Both the position numbers and the translations under genes were made by a program. From NCBI GenBank assembly GCA_026786325.1, contig JAJAYH010000397.1, positions 1 to 9,008 on the forward strand: 9,008 nucleotides of DNA. Reading direction: 5' to 3'. Origin of the DNA: Alkalinema sp. CAN_BIN05 (GTDB lineage: Bacteria; Cyanobacteriota; Cyanobacteriia; Leptolyngbyales; Leptolyngbyaceae). Shown piece by piece: positions 1 through 5,980 of the stretch. Numbering within the stretch: position 1 is the stretch's first letter; each line of letters starts with the position of its first letter. The notes below the pieces were generated by a model. It saw nothing but the letters and a program-made list of their open reading frames with translations, was not told where the DNA came from and did not search any database.

Positions 1-350
1 AGCCAGAACGGGGACTGCGTGGGCATTGTGACTTTATTTTGAGTGCGGGAACGGAACAGTATTTTATTAGTGCGCCTATTGTGACGATCGTGGAAGCTAA
101 AAATGAAAACATCTCGGCTGGACTAGGGCAATGTATTGCAGAAATGGTCGCAGCACAGCGATTTAATATCAAGAAAAATCATCCGATCGATTCAATTTAT
201 GGCGTTGTTACTACGGGAACCAATTGGCGATTTTTACGATTACGTCAGAGAACTATAGTGATTGATTCTGTTGAATATTACATCAACCAAATCGATAAAA
301 TTCTCGCTATACTACTACAACCCTTTGCAGAGTTGGCGGCACAGAAATGA
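1..350 (+). CDS. Partial gene, C-terminal part of an uncharacterised protein with a possible PD-(D/E)XK-like core
   Basis: The reading frame is open from the first complete codon at position 3 to a TGA at 348-350, so the start lies outside the window and about 115 residues are visible. An internal ATG-less start near 39 is unlikely, because the upstream codons (ERGLRGHCDF) read as protein. Visible features are an Asp in 'HCDF' (visible residue 10), a hydrophobic beta-like stretch ending in 'VEAK' (residues 30-33, Glu-x-Lys), then a Gln in 'GLGQCIAEM' at residue 43. The order Asp, about 20 residues, ExK, then Gln resembles the catalytic core of PD-(D/E)XK nucleases, as in the HsdR N-terminal domain family. 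I infer this from spacing only and do not recognise a named family. The C-terminus ends in an amphipathic helix-like segment ('INQIDKILAILLQPF'). It converges on cupS. Confidence 0.7.
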   Translation, partial: PERGLRGHCDFILSAGTEQYFISAPIVTIVEAKNENISAGLGQCIAEMVAAQRFNIKKNHPIDSIYGVVTTGTNWRFLRLRQRTIVIDSVEYYINQIDKILAILLQPFAELAAQK

Positions 351-370
351 TATGTAGAATCGATCGACCC

Positions 371-426
371 TGATTTGTATGGGTAATAGGGATAGAAGAT
401 TTATCGACCATCCCCAACACAAATCA
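371..426. terminator. Candidate bidirectional terminator hairpin between convergent genes
   Basis: TGATTTGT at 371-378 is the exact reverse complement of ACAAATCA at 419-426. Just inside, TGGG (380-383) pairs with CCCA (413-416). This gives a 12-bp stem broken by a 1x2 internal loop, with a loop of about 29 nt that could contain a further GGGAT/ATCCC pairing (389-393 with 410-414). It lies between the stop codons of the left-edge gene (350) and cupS (433), where a shared terminator is expected. There is no run of T on either strand after the stem, so it is not a textbook intrinsic terminator, as is common in cyanobacteria. Confidence 0.35.
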
Positions 427-432
427 TCTGAT

Positions 433-834
433 TTACGGACCCATCAAAATTACATTGTCAATCACATGAATGATTCCATTGGTTGCTTCAATATCAGTCA
501 GGACTGCCGTAGCATTTTTCACTTCATTCTTTTTGAAATTCAATCGAATAGTTGTCCCTTCTAAAGAAGTTACTTCAGATAATTTCTCCAAATCAGCCTT
601 AGTATATTTCCCAGAAACAACATGGTATTTGAGGATCCGACCGAGTTGCGGTGGATTCTGAACCAAACTCGTAATCGTTCCCGGTGGCAATTTTTCAAAG
701 GCACTATTCAACGGCGCAAAGACTGTAAATGGTCCAGGGGATTGCAATGCTTCGACCAATCCAGCAACTTGTACGGCGGTGACTAGGGTAGAAAAACGAT
801 CGTCGCTCACCGCAATTTCAACAATATTAGGCAT
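433..834 (-). CDS. cupS: CupS, fasciclin-domain small subunit of NDH-1MS
   Basis: The product is a 133-residue soluble protein that is almost entirely one FAS1 (fasciclin) domain. 'FTVFAPLNSAFEKLP' (residues 36-50) matches the H1 motif, 'ILKYHVV' (67-73) contains the conserved Tyr-His pair, and 'TDIEATNGIIHVIDNVIL' (113-130) matches the H2 motif. There is no signal peptide or lipobox, which fits a cytoplasmic partner rather than a secreted adhesin. In characterised cyanobacteria CupS binds the CupA-bearing NDH-1MS complex and its exact role is unsettled. I chose the ATG at 834 over the in-frame ATG at 861: the family begins near 'MPNIVEIA', the extra nine residues (MSLFWRCLI) look non-native, and a GGAG motif sits 10 nt before 834. 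It is the last gene of the operon. Confidence 0.92.
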   Translation of the reverse strand: MPNIVEIAVSDDRFSTLVTAVQVAGLVEALQSPGPFTVFAPLNSAFEKLPPGTITSLVQNPPQLGRILKYHVVSGKYTKADLEKLSEVTSLEGTTIRLNFKKNEVKNATAVLTDIEATNGIIHVIDNVILMGP

Positions 835-844
835 AATCAAACAT

Positions 845-848
845 CTCC
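845..848 (-). promoter_or_regulatory. Shine-Dalgarno that fixes the cupS start
   Basis: GGAG read on the minus strand lies 10 nt before the ATG at 834. It falls inside the extra codons that the upstream ATG (861) would add, which supports the shorter 133-residue protein. Confidence 0.6.
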
Positions 849-861
849 AAAATAAACTCAT

Positions 862-894
862 ACTCCCCCTTGGTAACGGGGATTTAGCGGGATC
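862..894 (-). repeat. Palindromic repeat copy 3, in the cupA-cupS gap
   Basis: Read on the minus strand, this 33-nt stretch runs from GATCCCGC to GGGGGAGT. It matches the copy at 2244-2276 at 28 of 33 positions, aligned by eye without gaps. It starts 3 nt after the cupA stop codon. The core can fold as a C-rich arm, a short loop and a G-rich arm, although two changes weaken the perfect palindrome seen in the other copies. GC-rich palindromes of the GATCCCCCTAAATCCCCC type are, from general familiarity, dispersed in many cyanobacterial genomes. Confidence 0.75.
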
Positions 895-897
895 AAT

Positions 898-2205
898 CTA
901 CCGATATTCCTGACTCTGAATATCTCGAATCCGAGCCTCAGGACGCAAGAAACGATCCATTTGAGCTTCAAAGAATTGACGATTCGCCATCAAATGTTCT
1001 GGATCTTCGTCATCCAATGGATATAACAATGCCGCCCGCAAAGCTTGAATAACCGCAGAAGTCACACAATACATCGATCGTTGGAAACTAACTGCCAACT
1101 GCACGATCGTATCACCTTCACCACGACAATGTTGTTTATAGTATTCAACCAAGTATTCTGGCAAGAAATGCAACATATCCTGAGCCAAGAATGTCGGCGG
1201 AATGCCAGCGGTGCCAACTGGAAACTTATCGGCATACAGCACGCCGTAATGAAAATCGGGTTGAGCGTCAGGAACTTGGCCAGCTTGGGCATTGTAAGAT
1301 TTCGTACCTCGGAAAGGTGCTGTGCGATAGAAGACGGCTTCTATATAGGGTAATGCAGCTTCATAGAGCCAAGTGAATCCCTTTGATTTTGGAATAATTT
1401 CAAAGCATTCGCCTTTGATATAGACATGGTGATAAATAGGCCGACCTGCGATCGCAAAAATCCCATTCACCAAGAAATCCATTGCAGCCGGAACACTCGT
1501 CATCTTACCTTCATCATACAAATCCGACATTTCAAAAAACACCGGAGCCATAACTTCCCAGAACAAACCTAAATTTGAATAGTAGGACATTTGACGACAT
1601 TGCTCATAGAACATATCGGGGAATAACTTATACAATCCCAACATTGCTGGATTGCCTTTGAAATAGGCTTTGATTACCCGATCGCAATTCTGTTTGTATT
1701 CGTCAGTATCTAGAAACCCATCAAATTGATTCCAAGGTTTGTACATATCCCGATGCCACAACATCGATCGCATACATTCTTCAGCAAACTCCATATTGAT
1801 ACGATCGTGCCAAAGATGATGCAATAGTTTTGGTAAATTCTTCTTCAATTCACCCTGAGCCATAAACTCCCTTAACTCCGGATGAGCATCCCCACAACCG
1901 CGCCAAATGCGGAGATCGGCATTATCCCCAGAATACTTATTTTCACGATCGAGGTATTCATCAGAAATAAAATATTTACTCCAAGGCAATGGATTCAAGA
2001 AGACCTGTTCAGCAATATAAAGCAAATCCCGCCAATAAAAATCCATCGGCACTGCATAGGCTTTATACAAACCAATAATTTGCATGAGATTCTCTGGCGT
2101 ATCAGGAAGCATCGTACCACCCGCTTCTAGACGATGAATGATTTCCGCTAGTGGATGAGTGGATGGTGGAATCTTAGTTTTAGGTGCTTCAAGGGTTTGA
2201 GTCAT
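898..2205 (-). CDS. cupA: CupA (ChpY), CO2-hydration subunit of NDH-1MS
   Basis: The product is a 435-residue protein of the CO2-hydration (ChpX/ChpY, CupB/CupA) family, whose members are about this length and found only in cyanobacteria. It is mostly soluble and helical, with no signal peptide or clear membrane span. It is known to dock on NdhF3 at the cytosolic end of the NDH-1MS membrane arm and is proposed to convert CO2 to bicarbonate, drawing on electron transport and proton pumping. Visible landmarks include the His/Asp/Arg-rich cluster 'LLHHLWHDR' (127-135), a candidate for the metal site placed near the NdhF3 interface in published structures. Others are 'WRGCGDAHPELREFM' (101-115), 'RPIYHHVYIKGECFEI' (255-270), 'GTAGIPPTFLAQDMLHFLPEYL' in two adjoining parts (331-352), and 'EYYKQHCRGEGD' (354-365). 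I call CupA rather than the constitutive CupB because its neighbours are ndhF3, ndhD3 and cupS. AGGAG lies 7 nt before the ATG. Confidence 0.95.
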   Translation of the reverse strand: MTQTLEAPKTKIPPSTHPLAEIIHRLEAGGTMLPDTPENLMQIIGLYKAYAVPMDFYWRDLLYIAEQVFLNPLPWSKYFISDEYLDRENKYSGDNADLRIWRGCGDAHPELREFMAQGELKKNLPKLLHHLWHDRINMEFAEECMRSMLWHRDMYKPWNQFDGFLDTDEYKQNCDRVIKAYFKGNPAMLGLYKLFPDMFYEQCRQMSYYSNLGLFWEVMAPVFFEMSDLYDEGKMTSVPAAMDFLVNGIFAIAGRPIYHHVYIKGECFEIIPKSKGFTWLYEAALPYIEAVFYRTAPFRGTKSYNAQAGQVPDAQPDFHYGVLYADKFPVGTAGIPPTFLAQDMLHFLPEYLVEYYKQHCRGEGDTIVQLAVSFQRSMYCVTSAVIQALRAALLYPLDDEDPEHLMANRQFFEAQMDRFLRPEARIRDIQSQEYR

Positions 2206-2243
2206 TATAATACTCCTGAATATGCGGGTTATTAACTGGATTC

Positions 2244-2276
2244 GATCCCCCTAAATCCCCCTTAATAAGGGGGACT
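2244..2276 (+). repeat. Palindromic repeat copy 1
   Basis: This 33-nt copy runs from GATCCCCCTAAATCCCCC to GGGGGACT. Its core CCCCCTTAATAAGGGGG (2257-2273) is a perfect 7-bp stem with a 3-nt loop. It is inverted relative to copies 2 and 3 when read along the operon transcript. Confidence 0.85.
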
Positions 2277-2291
2277 AAGAGTTAGATGTAG

Positions 2292-2315
2292 TTCTCAATT
2301 CTCAATTCTCAATTC
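2292..2315 (+). repeat. Heptamer tandem repeat, TTCTCAA x3
   Basis: TTCTCAA occurs three times exactly (2292-2312), followed by a partial TTC, in the spacer between palindrome copies 1 and 2. Short tandem tracts of this kind are typical of slippage-prone intergenic DNA in cyanobacteria. Confidence 0.9.
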
Positions 2316-2322
2316 AAACTCC

Positions 2323-2354
2323 GGTCCCCCCTTATTAAGGGGGCTAGGGAGATC
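2323..2354 (-). repeat. Palindromic repeat copy 2
   Basis: Read on the minus strand, this 32-nt copy runs from GATCTCCCTAGCCCCC to GGGGGGACC, with the same CCCCCTTAATAAGGGGG core (2327-2343). It aligns to copy 1 with a small gap. Its GATC end comes first along the transcript, 8 nt after the ndhD3 stop, as copy 3 does after cupA. Confidence 0.85.
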
Positions 2355-2362
2355 TCCGGGAA

Positions 2363-3841
2363 TCACATTACAAACGCGATCGCATCAGATGTGACCTGTG
2401 ACCATCGTACTAACCAACTCGGCTGAATGCCGAGGAATACGATGACGATCGTTAATATAAACGCTGGTATATACTCCCATCTCGCCACAGGAGCATAATA
2501 AGCGCTTTTTGTATCGAGTTTTCCAAAGCAGGTTCGGTTCAGCAAAATCACAAAATAGACTGCTGTTAATGCCGTGCCAACGATCGTTACCAAAGTCTGT
2601 ACTGGGAATGCTGAAAAACTACCTTGGAACACCATAAATTCTGCAATAAAACCCACCATTCCCGGAATTCCAGCACTAGCCATAGCACCCAGGATCAAAA
2701 GCGCCGATATCATGGGTAATCCTCGAATTGGATTCAGTAAACCGTTTAGCAACTCTAATTCCCTGGTGCCGACCTTAGATTCGATCATGCCAATGAGATA
2801 AAAGAGCAACGCCAGAATCAAACCATGGGCAACCATTTGGGAAATCACCCCAACCATACTCAACGGCGTGAGTGCCGCTGTTCCGAGAATGATGTAACCC
2901 ATGTGACCGATCGAACTGTAAGCCACCATTCGTTTAATATCATGCTGGGCGATCGCACAAAAACTACCATATATAACCGTAATTGCTGCGATCGTCGCCA
3001 TCAGCGGAGCCACCGAAACCCAAGTTTCTGGGAATAATCCAACGGCAAATCGAATAATTCCGTAGGTTCCAAGTTTTGATAAAATCCCGCCTAACATAAT
3101 CGACACCGGAGCCGAAGATTCAACATAAGCATCGGGCAACCAGGAATGCAGCGGCACTAGGGGCGTTTTAATCCCAAATCCGACAAGTAGTAAAGTGAGC
3201 AACACTAATTGAGTATTACGAGACAAATCTGTCGTATTAATGGCGCTATATTCAAAACTAGTCGCACCCGTCAACCAATTCATAGCGAGAAACGCAGCCA
3301 AGATCAAAACTCCTGATAATGCCGTGTAAATCAAAAACTTAGTTGCCGCATATTCTCGTTTTTCACTGCCCCAAATGACAATCAAAAGGTAGAACGGAAT
3401 TAACTCGACTTCGTAGAACAAAAAGAACAACATCAAGTTTTGCGCCAGAAATGCACCGATTACCCCAGAATTCACTAGTAATAGCAATGAGTAAAACAAC
3501 CGAGGACGCTTCAAATCCTCGCCAGGTTTGAGACCAACAGAACTATTAAATGCCAACAGTACTGTTAATAAATTTGTCAACGCCACCAAAGGAAACGATA
3601 ATCCATCGATCGCCAAACTATAGTTCAACCCCAGATCAGGCAGCCACGGGAGAAACTCCTGCATCTGCAAACCGATATGGCTTAGATCAAACATCACACC
3701 TGTCGCGATCGTCAAAACTAAACTAACGACAGAAAAACCGAATGTTACCGACCGAGACAACGCTGGCGACATCACACCGGGATAAAATCCAACAATCAAT
3801 GAACCGAGCAATGGGACAAGGATTAAAGCACTTAGTATCAT
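2363..3841 (-). CDS. ndhD3: NdhD3, NDH-1MS antiporter-like membrane subunit
   Basis: The product is a 492-residue polytopic protein of the NuoM/NdhD (complex I chain 4) family, with about 14 hydrophobic segments, in the thylakoid membrane arm. Key ion-translocation residues are in place: Glu144 in 'LFYEVELIPF', Lys225 in 'GFGIKTPLVPLHSWLPDAY', and Lys256 in 'ILSKLGTYG'. The 'HSWLPDAYVESSAPVSIML' segment (232-250) is diagnostic for NdhD. The D3 subtype rests on position between ndhF3 and cupA. In NDH-1MS it replaces NdhD1 and sits next to NdhF3, contributing proton pumping coupled to CO2 uptake. It starts 9 nt after ndhF3, so the two are probably translationally coupled. The N-terminus is intact and I see no frameshift. 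D3 rather than D4 is inferred mainly from context. Confidence 0.95.
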   Translation of the reverse strand: MILSALILVPLLGSLIVGFYPGVMSPALSRSVTFGFSVVSLVLTIATGVMFDLSHIGLQMQEFLPWLPDLGLNYSLAIDGLSFPLVALTNLLTVLLAFNSSVGLKPGEDLKRPRLFYSLLLLVNSGVIGAFLAQNLMLFFLFYEVELIPFYLLIVIWGSEKREYAATKFLIYTALSGVLILAAFLAMNWLTGATSFEYSAINTTDLSRNTQLVLLTLLLVGFGIKTPLVPLHSWLPDAYVESSAPVSIMLGGILSKLGTYGIIRFAVGLFPETWVSVAPLMATIAAITVIYGSFCAIAQHDIKRMVAYSSIGHMGYIILGTAALTPLSMVGVISQMVAHGLILALLFYLIGMIESKVGTRELELLNGLLNPIRGLPMISALLILGAMASAGIPGMVGFIAEFMVFQGSFSAFPVQTLVTIVGTALTAVYFVILLNRTCFGKLDTKSAYYAPVARWEYIPAFILTIVIVFLGIQPSWLVRWSQVTSDAIAFVM

Positions 3842-3848
3842 AATAAAT

Positions 3849-3852
3849 TCCT
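3849..3852 (-). promoter_or_regulatory. ndhD3 Shine-Dalgarno overlapping the ndhF3 stop codon
   Basis: On the minus strand the ndhF3 stop TAG (3853-3851) runs straight into GA, so AGGA shares two bases with the stop. The ndhD3 ATG follows after 7 nt. A ribosome terminating on ndhF3 would sit over this site, which suggests coupled translation and balanced amounts of the two paired subunits. Confidence 0.65.
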
Positions 3853-5695
3853 AACCTACATTCAAAATGGGATAACACAACCACAACCCAATCCCAACCA
3901 ATCCCAACACGATCGTCAACATATAAAATTGCGATTGACCCGACGTACTGTATTTCAAACTCTGACCACTAAGCAATGTTGCAAAGCCAAAGAAATTGCC
4001 GATACCATCAATCCAAACCCGATCGAAACTAGACAACAATCTCGACGAAATAGCCACAAATCCAACAATGGTATTGCGATACAATTGCGGCGTGTAAAAG
4101 TCATAGGCAAACAAATCTTGAAGTGCCTGAGATGGAAGTTTCACAGGTTTTGAAATCCCTGGACTTAGATAAATCACAGCCGCCAATCCAATTCCTGACA
4201 TTGTTGACCAAAACAGAATCACAGCATTGTCTTTACTAATTTCGGCCCAATTCGGCAAAACATCAGCGGCTGATAGCACCAATGGCAAATGAATCACTAA
4301 CCCCATCACTACCGTCATCGGCAAAATCATCCAATAATGGACTTCCGGCGATCGTTCCGTCATCTTTGTGGTTTGCCCTAAAAACACCTGACAAAACACT
4401 CGCGTAAACCCGAACGCTAACATTGCATTCACCGCAATCACTAGTGCTGCCAACCATGGATGCGTAATCCGTAAACCTTCCACAAGTTGCAACATTGCCC
4501 AAAAACCGCCAAACGGAGGCATCGCAACTAATCCCAATGCCCCAACAGCATAGCTCAGCCCCGAAATCGGACGACGACCGAACAGCCCACCCAACTGCGT
4601 CACATCCTGCGTCACGCTATTCCAAACCACCGCACTCGAACTCATCACCATCAAGGCCATTCCCAAGGCATGAGACAAACTGAGTAGCAATGCGGCTTGA
4701 ATATTTCCAGTGCCAACAGCAATGAAAACACAGCCCATGAATACACTCGTGGGATAGGACAATGTCCGTTTAATATCAATTTGAGCGATCGCAATCAATG
4801 ATCCACCGACTGCGGTCAATGCACCAATAAAGATTGCAAAATTCAATACTGTTGGAGACAAAGCGAGTACAGGCTGAAGTTTTACTAATACCCAAGCCCC
4901 CACTTGTACCACTAGGGAATTTCTTAAAATCGTCCCTGGCACCGGACCTTCCATCGCTTCATCTAGCCACAAATGCAATGGGAATTGCGCACATTTGCCC
5001 ATTGGACCCGCCAGCAATGCCAACCCCAATAGGGTCATCACCTTCGGATCGACATCTGCCGTTTTTGCCCAGATGGCTAATTCGCTATAGTTCCAAGTGC
5101 CTGCGATCGGGAATAATGCCACCACGCCCATCAATAGAAATAAATCGCCCACCCGCTTGGTTAAAAATGCATCCCTTGCCCCCGTAACAACCAAAGACTG
5201 GTTAAACCACAATCCTAACAATAGGTAGGTTCCGAGCGTTAGTAACTCCATCGCAATGTATGCAAAAAATAATGAATCATTCAACACCAGGAAATTCATC
5301 CCAGCTTCAAAGAATGCCAACAACGAGAAAAATCTAGCCCATCCCCAATCCAATTCCAAATAGCCTATTGCGAACACTTGCGCCAGAAAATTTAATCCCG
5401 TAATAACGGTACAAGCCGTCAACGCGATCGGATCAATATGAAACGGAATCGACAAATCCAAATTGGCAACTTGAAGCCAAGGCACCGTAAAATCCACCGC
5501 TGGATTATCCCATGCATAAAAGAGTGCAATAGATGCATGAGCAAATGCCAGAAACGACATCAATGCATTAATGTATCCAGCAGGCCGTGGACCTGTACGC
5601 CTCGTAATACCTGGGAACCAAATAACAGAAAGAGCTGCACCTATCAGGGTATAGATCGGCAGCAACCATATAGATTGAATTAGAGGATGTGACAT
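3851..5695 (-). CDS. ndhF3: NdhF3, distal antiporter-like subunit of NDH-1MS, docking partner of CupA
   Basis: The product is a 614-residue polytopic membrane protein of the NuoL/NdhF (chain 5) family, in the usual NdhF3 range. Landmarks are 'FPGITRRTGPRPAGYINAL' (27-45), Glu150 in 'FAYIAMELLTLGTYLLLG' (144-161), 'LTKRVGDLFLLMG' (178-190), and 'GPMGKCAQFPLHLWLDEAME' (230-249) with the conserved Lys234. The next helix reads 'PGTILRNSLVVQVGAWVLVK' (253-272), where housekeeping NdhF1/NuoL has an ALIHAATMV-type segment. The His there is Arg or Asn here, a difference I believe is typical of the CO2-uptake paralogues. The C-terminal half carries further membrane spans, including a last one near 593-610. 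In the complex it forms the distal end of the membrane arm and binds CupA. AGGA lies 7 nt before the ATG. It heads the operon, divergent from alr. Confidence 0.95.
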   Translation of the reverse strand: MSHPLIQSIWLLPIYTLIGAALSVIWFPGITRRTGPRPAGYINALMSFLAFAHASIALFYAWDNPAVDFTVPWLQVANLDLSIPFHIDPIALTACTVITGLNFLAQVFAIGYLELDWGWARFFSLLAFFEAGMNFLVLNDSLFFAYIAMELLTLGTYLLLGLWFNQSLVVTGARDAFLTKRVGDLFLLMGVVALFPIAGTWNYSELAIWAKTADVDPKVMTLLGLALLAGPMGKCAQFPLHLWLDEAMEGPVPGTILRNSLVVQVGAWVLVKLQPVLALSPTVLNFAIFIGALTAVGGSLIAIAQIDIKRTLSYPTSVFMGCVFIAVGTGNIQAALLLSLSHALGMALMVMSSSAVVWNSVTQDVTQLGGLFGRRPISGLSYAVGALGLVAMPPFGGFWAMLQLVEGLRITHPWLAALVIAVNAMLAFGFTRVFCQVFLGQTTKMTERSPEVHYWMILPMTVVMGLVIHLPLVLSAADVLPNWAEISKDNAVILFWSTMSGIGLAAVIYLSPGISKPVKLPSQALQDLFAYDFYTPQLYRNTIVGFVAISSRLLSSFDRVWIDGIGNFFGFATLLSGQSLKYSTSGQSQFYMLTIVLGLVGIGLWLCYPILNVG

Positions 5696-5786
5696 TCCCG
5701 GTTCCTAACAGTAACTATTGGATTAAGTCTATGCTTTATTGAGTTTTCATCGAGTATATACAATTAAACATGATAGGTTAGCCAAA

Positions 5787-5804
5787 ATTATAGAGCATAT
5801 CTCT
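5787..5804 (-). promoter_or_regulatory. Candidate ndhF3 promoter -10 with adjacent dyad
   Basis: On the minus strand a perfect TATAAT occupies 5792-5787, which would place the start of transcription near 5780 and give a leader of roughly 85 nt. Directly upstream and sharing its first base position is AGAG-N5-CTCT (5792-5804), a small inverted repeat located where a regulator could block or contact polymerase. No good -35 box is present 17 nt upstream (TCAGAA), as is common for regulated promoters. Control by the LysR-type NdhR is expected from model species but not shown here. Confidence 0.4.
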
Positions 5805-5970
5805 TGTTATTCTGATTGTATGAATCGGGTCTTTACTATGGATAGATACTCATGAATTCCTAATATCAGTTAAATTAATGGCAGAACCATGGCGGATCCG
5901 TAGGTGCTTGGATGCGTGGGCGATCGGGAAATGAGTTGACTGTTAACTTGACTATTGGGTTGAATAGTGT

Positions 5971-5977
5971 AGAGGAG
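5971..5977 (+). promoter_or_regulatory. Shine-Dalgarno that supports the alr start at 5981
   Basis: AGAGGAG lies immediately before ATG 5981, with 5 nt between GAGG and the ATG. The upstream in-frame ATG at 5912 has only a weak AGGTG-like site, and the downstream one at 6017 has none. This is the basis for choosing the 391-residue alr product. Confidence 0.55.
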
Positions 5978-5980
5978 TTT

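Larger units (their letters stand above)
2244..2354. repeat. 111-bp inverted-repeat element in the ndhD3-cupA gap (MITE- or BIME-like)
   Basis: Two copies of the GC-rich palindrome, at 2244-2276 and 2323-2354, face each other in inverted orientation. Each outer end is GATC, and the 46 bp between them include a heptamer tandem. As RNA the unit could form either two separate hairpins or one long hairpin. It begins 8 nt after the ndhD3 stop and ends 38 nt before the cupA start. It has no coding capacity. I see no clear target-site duplication, so a mobile origin is inferred from the architecture only. It may equally be a paired REP-like unit with a role in RNA processing. Confidence 0.6.
433..5695 (-). 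other. ndhF3-ndhD3-cupA-cupS operon (inducible NDH-1MS CO2-uptake system)
   Basis: Four same-strand genes lie in the canonical order ndhF3, ndhD3, cupA, cupS with gaps of 9, 157 and 63 nt and no opposing gene, so one transcript is likely. In model cyanobacteria this set is induced by low inorganic carbon and repressed by the LysR-type regulator NdhR (CcmR). No regulator gene is in this window. The two larger gaps each contain a GC-rich palindrome that could affect transcript processing or distal gene dosage. Confidence 0.9.
5696..5980. promoter_or_regulatory. Divergent intergenic region between ndhF3 and alr
   Basis: This 285-bp A/T-rich stretch holds the upstream regions of both genes. On the minus side there is a good -10 box for ndhF3 (5787-5792) beside a small dyad. 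On the plus side I see no convincing -35/-10 pair for alr. An 18-codon reading frame (5878-5934) begins MAEPWRI and is out of frame with alr. It could be a leader but has no supporting evidence. The right-hand part, from about 5885, becomes G-rich. No tRNA, riboswitch or repeat was seen. Confidence 0.6.

Noticed and set aside
379..661. Plus-strand frames opposite cupS
   Set aside because: They are antisense to a clear fasciclin-domain gene, lack Shine-Dalgarno sites and have no recognisable protein features.
835..861. Upstream in-frame ATG for cupS adding MSLFWRCLI
   Set aside because: The GGAG lies inside this extension and serves the ATG at 834, where the family start is expected.
2257..2343. 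GC-rich hairpins as intrinsic terminators ending transcription before cupA
   Set aside because: Neither stem is followed by a T-tract on the minus strand, and cupA and cupS have no obvious promoter of their own, so full termination is unlikely.
2244..2354. CRISPR-like array
   Set aside because: There are only two copies, they are in inverted orientation, and the spacer is a simple heptamer tandem.
4495..5187. Plus-strand open frames opposite ndhF3
   Set aside because: They are low-complexity, Pro/Ser/His-rich mirror images of a membrane-protein gene with no independent coding signs.
5716..5743. CTCAAT and TCCAAT half-sites 21 nt apart on the minus strand as an NdhR site
   Set aside because: They are direct rather than inverted, match the recalled motif poorly, and would lie inside the leader downstream of the best -10 box.
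5878..5934. 18-codon leader frame upstream of alr (MAEPWRIRR...)
   Set aside because: It has no Shine-Dalgarno, no attenuator-like structure and no run of alanine or other regulatory codons, so it may be chance.
5912..5980. Longer alr start adding 23 residues
   Set aside because: The extra residues do not resemble alanine racemase, and a strong AGAGGAG precedes the internal ATG at 5981.
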